A stretch of 6,175 bases of DNA from Candidatus Woesearchaeota archaeon CG11_big_fil_rev_8_21_14_0_20_43_8 (GTDB lineage: Archaea; Nanobdellota; Nanobdellia; Woesearchaeales; CG08-08-20-14). The notes under the pieces were generated by a model. The model was not told the DNA's origin and did not search any database. It saw nothing but the letters and a program-made list of their open reading frames with translations. The translations under genes were made by a program, and so were the position numbers. The stretch lies in NCBI GenBank assembly GCA_002762705.1, contig PCVE01000139.1:5764-11938 (forward strand), given 5' to 3'. This document shows positions 5,636 to 6,175 of the stretch, one piece after another; position 1 is the stretch's first letter, and each line of letters opens with the position of its first letter.

Positions 5636-6175
5636 AAGCATATGCGAAAGTCAATCTTTCACTGAATATCCTCGAAGAACTGCCAGATGGATATCATACA
5701 ATTAGTACTGTGATGCAATCAGTGGATCTAAGTGATGAACTGGAATTCATTGTTTCTAAAAAAAGACTTGTCGTCAGATGTGATGACAGATTGATTCCAT
5801 CTGGGAAAGATAATCTCGTATACAAGGCAGCAGATATTCTCCGAAAAAAAGCGAATATTGCTGCTGGCGCGACAATAATTATCACAAAACGCATTCCTGC
5901 TGGCGGCGGTCTTGGCGGAGGAAGCGCAGACGCCGCTTGCGCATTGATGCACCTCAACAAGATGTGGAATATCAATATGACTTTTGATGATCTCTCAAAA
6001 CTTGCATCAGAGATCGGGATGGATGTCCCATTCTTCATATATGGCGGGACTGCGCATTGCACAGGAAAAGGCGAGATCATCGCACCCGTAGCATCACCAA
6101 GCCAGTTCGACATAGTCATCGCGAATCCAGGGATACATGTCTCGACAAAAGAGGCTTATGCTGAAGCAGGATGCA
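5632..6175 (+). CDS. ispE: 4-diphosphocytidyl-2-C-methyl-D-erythritol kinase (IspE), 5' part
   Basis: IspE phosphorylates the 2-hydroxyl of CDP-ME with ATP, supplying the substrate of IspF. The first 181 codons are present of an expected 280-300; the gene runs off the right edge. This GHMP-kinase family member shows AKVNLSL (5-11, with the substrate lysine K6), DGYHTISTVMQSVDL (19-33), the ATP-binding loop PAGGGLGGGSADAA (89-102) and GMDVPFF (129-135), whose D131 matches the catalytic Asp. It starts at the ATG of an ATGA overlap with the ispF stop codon, so it is translationally coupled and belongs to the same transcript. The nearest alternative, an archaeal mevalonate or isopentenyl phosphate kinase, is unlikely because the GHMP loop and DVPFF pattern are those of IspE. 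Confidence 0.93.
   Translation, partial: MKAYAKVNLSLNILEELPDGYHTISTVMQSVDLSDELEFIVSKKRLVVRCDDRLIPSGKDNLVYKAADILRKKANIAAGATIIITKRIPAGGGLGGGSADAACALMHLNKMWNINMTFDDLSKLASEIGMDVPFFIYGGTAHCTGKGEIIAPVASPSQFDIVIANPGIHVSTKEAYAEAGC

Noticed and set aside
5694..6119. 141-codon open frame on the minus strand inside ispE
   Set aside because: It is the shadow of the GHMP-kinase gene, which continues in frame through the whole region with all IspE motifs.
601..6175. Defence system, CRISPR array or mobile element
   Set aside because: No direct repeat array, transposase, nuclease or toxin-antitoxin pattern was found on either strand.

Overview
The window reads as a piece of an archaeal genome, most likely from a small-genome (DPANN-type, for example Woesearchaeota-like) lineage. 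Three signs point to archaea. A tRNA-Lys gene carries a 24-nt intron in its anticodon loop, with a bulge-helix-bulge-like fold and no encoded CCA. A/T-rich TATA-like boxes lie about 26 nt before predicted transcript starts. Short AGGTGA-type ribosome binding sites follow them closely. The phylum is inference; the archaeal call is well supported.

Layout. Bases 1-336 (+) hold the C-terminal end of an asparagine synthase cut by the window edge. Bases 422-517 (-) hold the intron-containing tRNA-Lys(CTT), with its own TATA box at 548-556. Bases 601-3507 (-) hold a two-gene operon of B12-binding-domain radical SAM proteins, driven by a TATA box placed so that the first gene is probably translated from a leaderless GTG and ended by a T-tract. 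Bases 3508-3646 are a divergent promoter region. Bases 3647-3973 (+) encode a small single-domain receiver (CheY-like) protein, and 4016-4408 (+) a small Trp-rich membrane protein with its own promoter. Bases 4459-6175 (+) form a tight operon: ispD, ispF (8-nt overlap) and ispE (ATGA overlap, cut by the right edge).

How the genes work together. IspD, IspE and IspF catalyse three consecutive steps of the bacterial methylerythritol phosphate (MEP) isoprenoid pathway: MEP to CDP-ME, CDP-ME to CDP-ME 2-phosphate, and then MEcPP. Archaea normally make isoprenoids for their lipids by the mevalonate route, so this operon next to archaeal expression signals and an intron-bearing tRNA is the most notable thing here. 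IspD and IspF are also of a variant type: IspD has HNGANP in place of HDAARP, and IspF resembles the chlamydial form with altered GDIG and GRGEG segments. The metal ligands and most substrate contacts remain. The other MEP genes (dxs, dxr, ispG, ispH) are not in the window. The radical SAM pair, receiver and membrane protein have no demonstrable link to the MEP operon.
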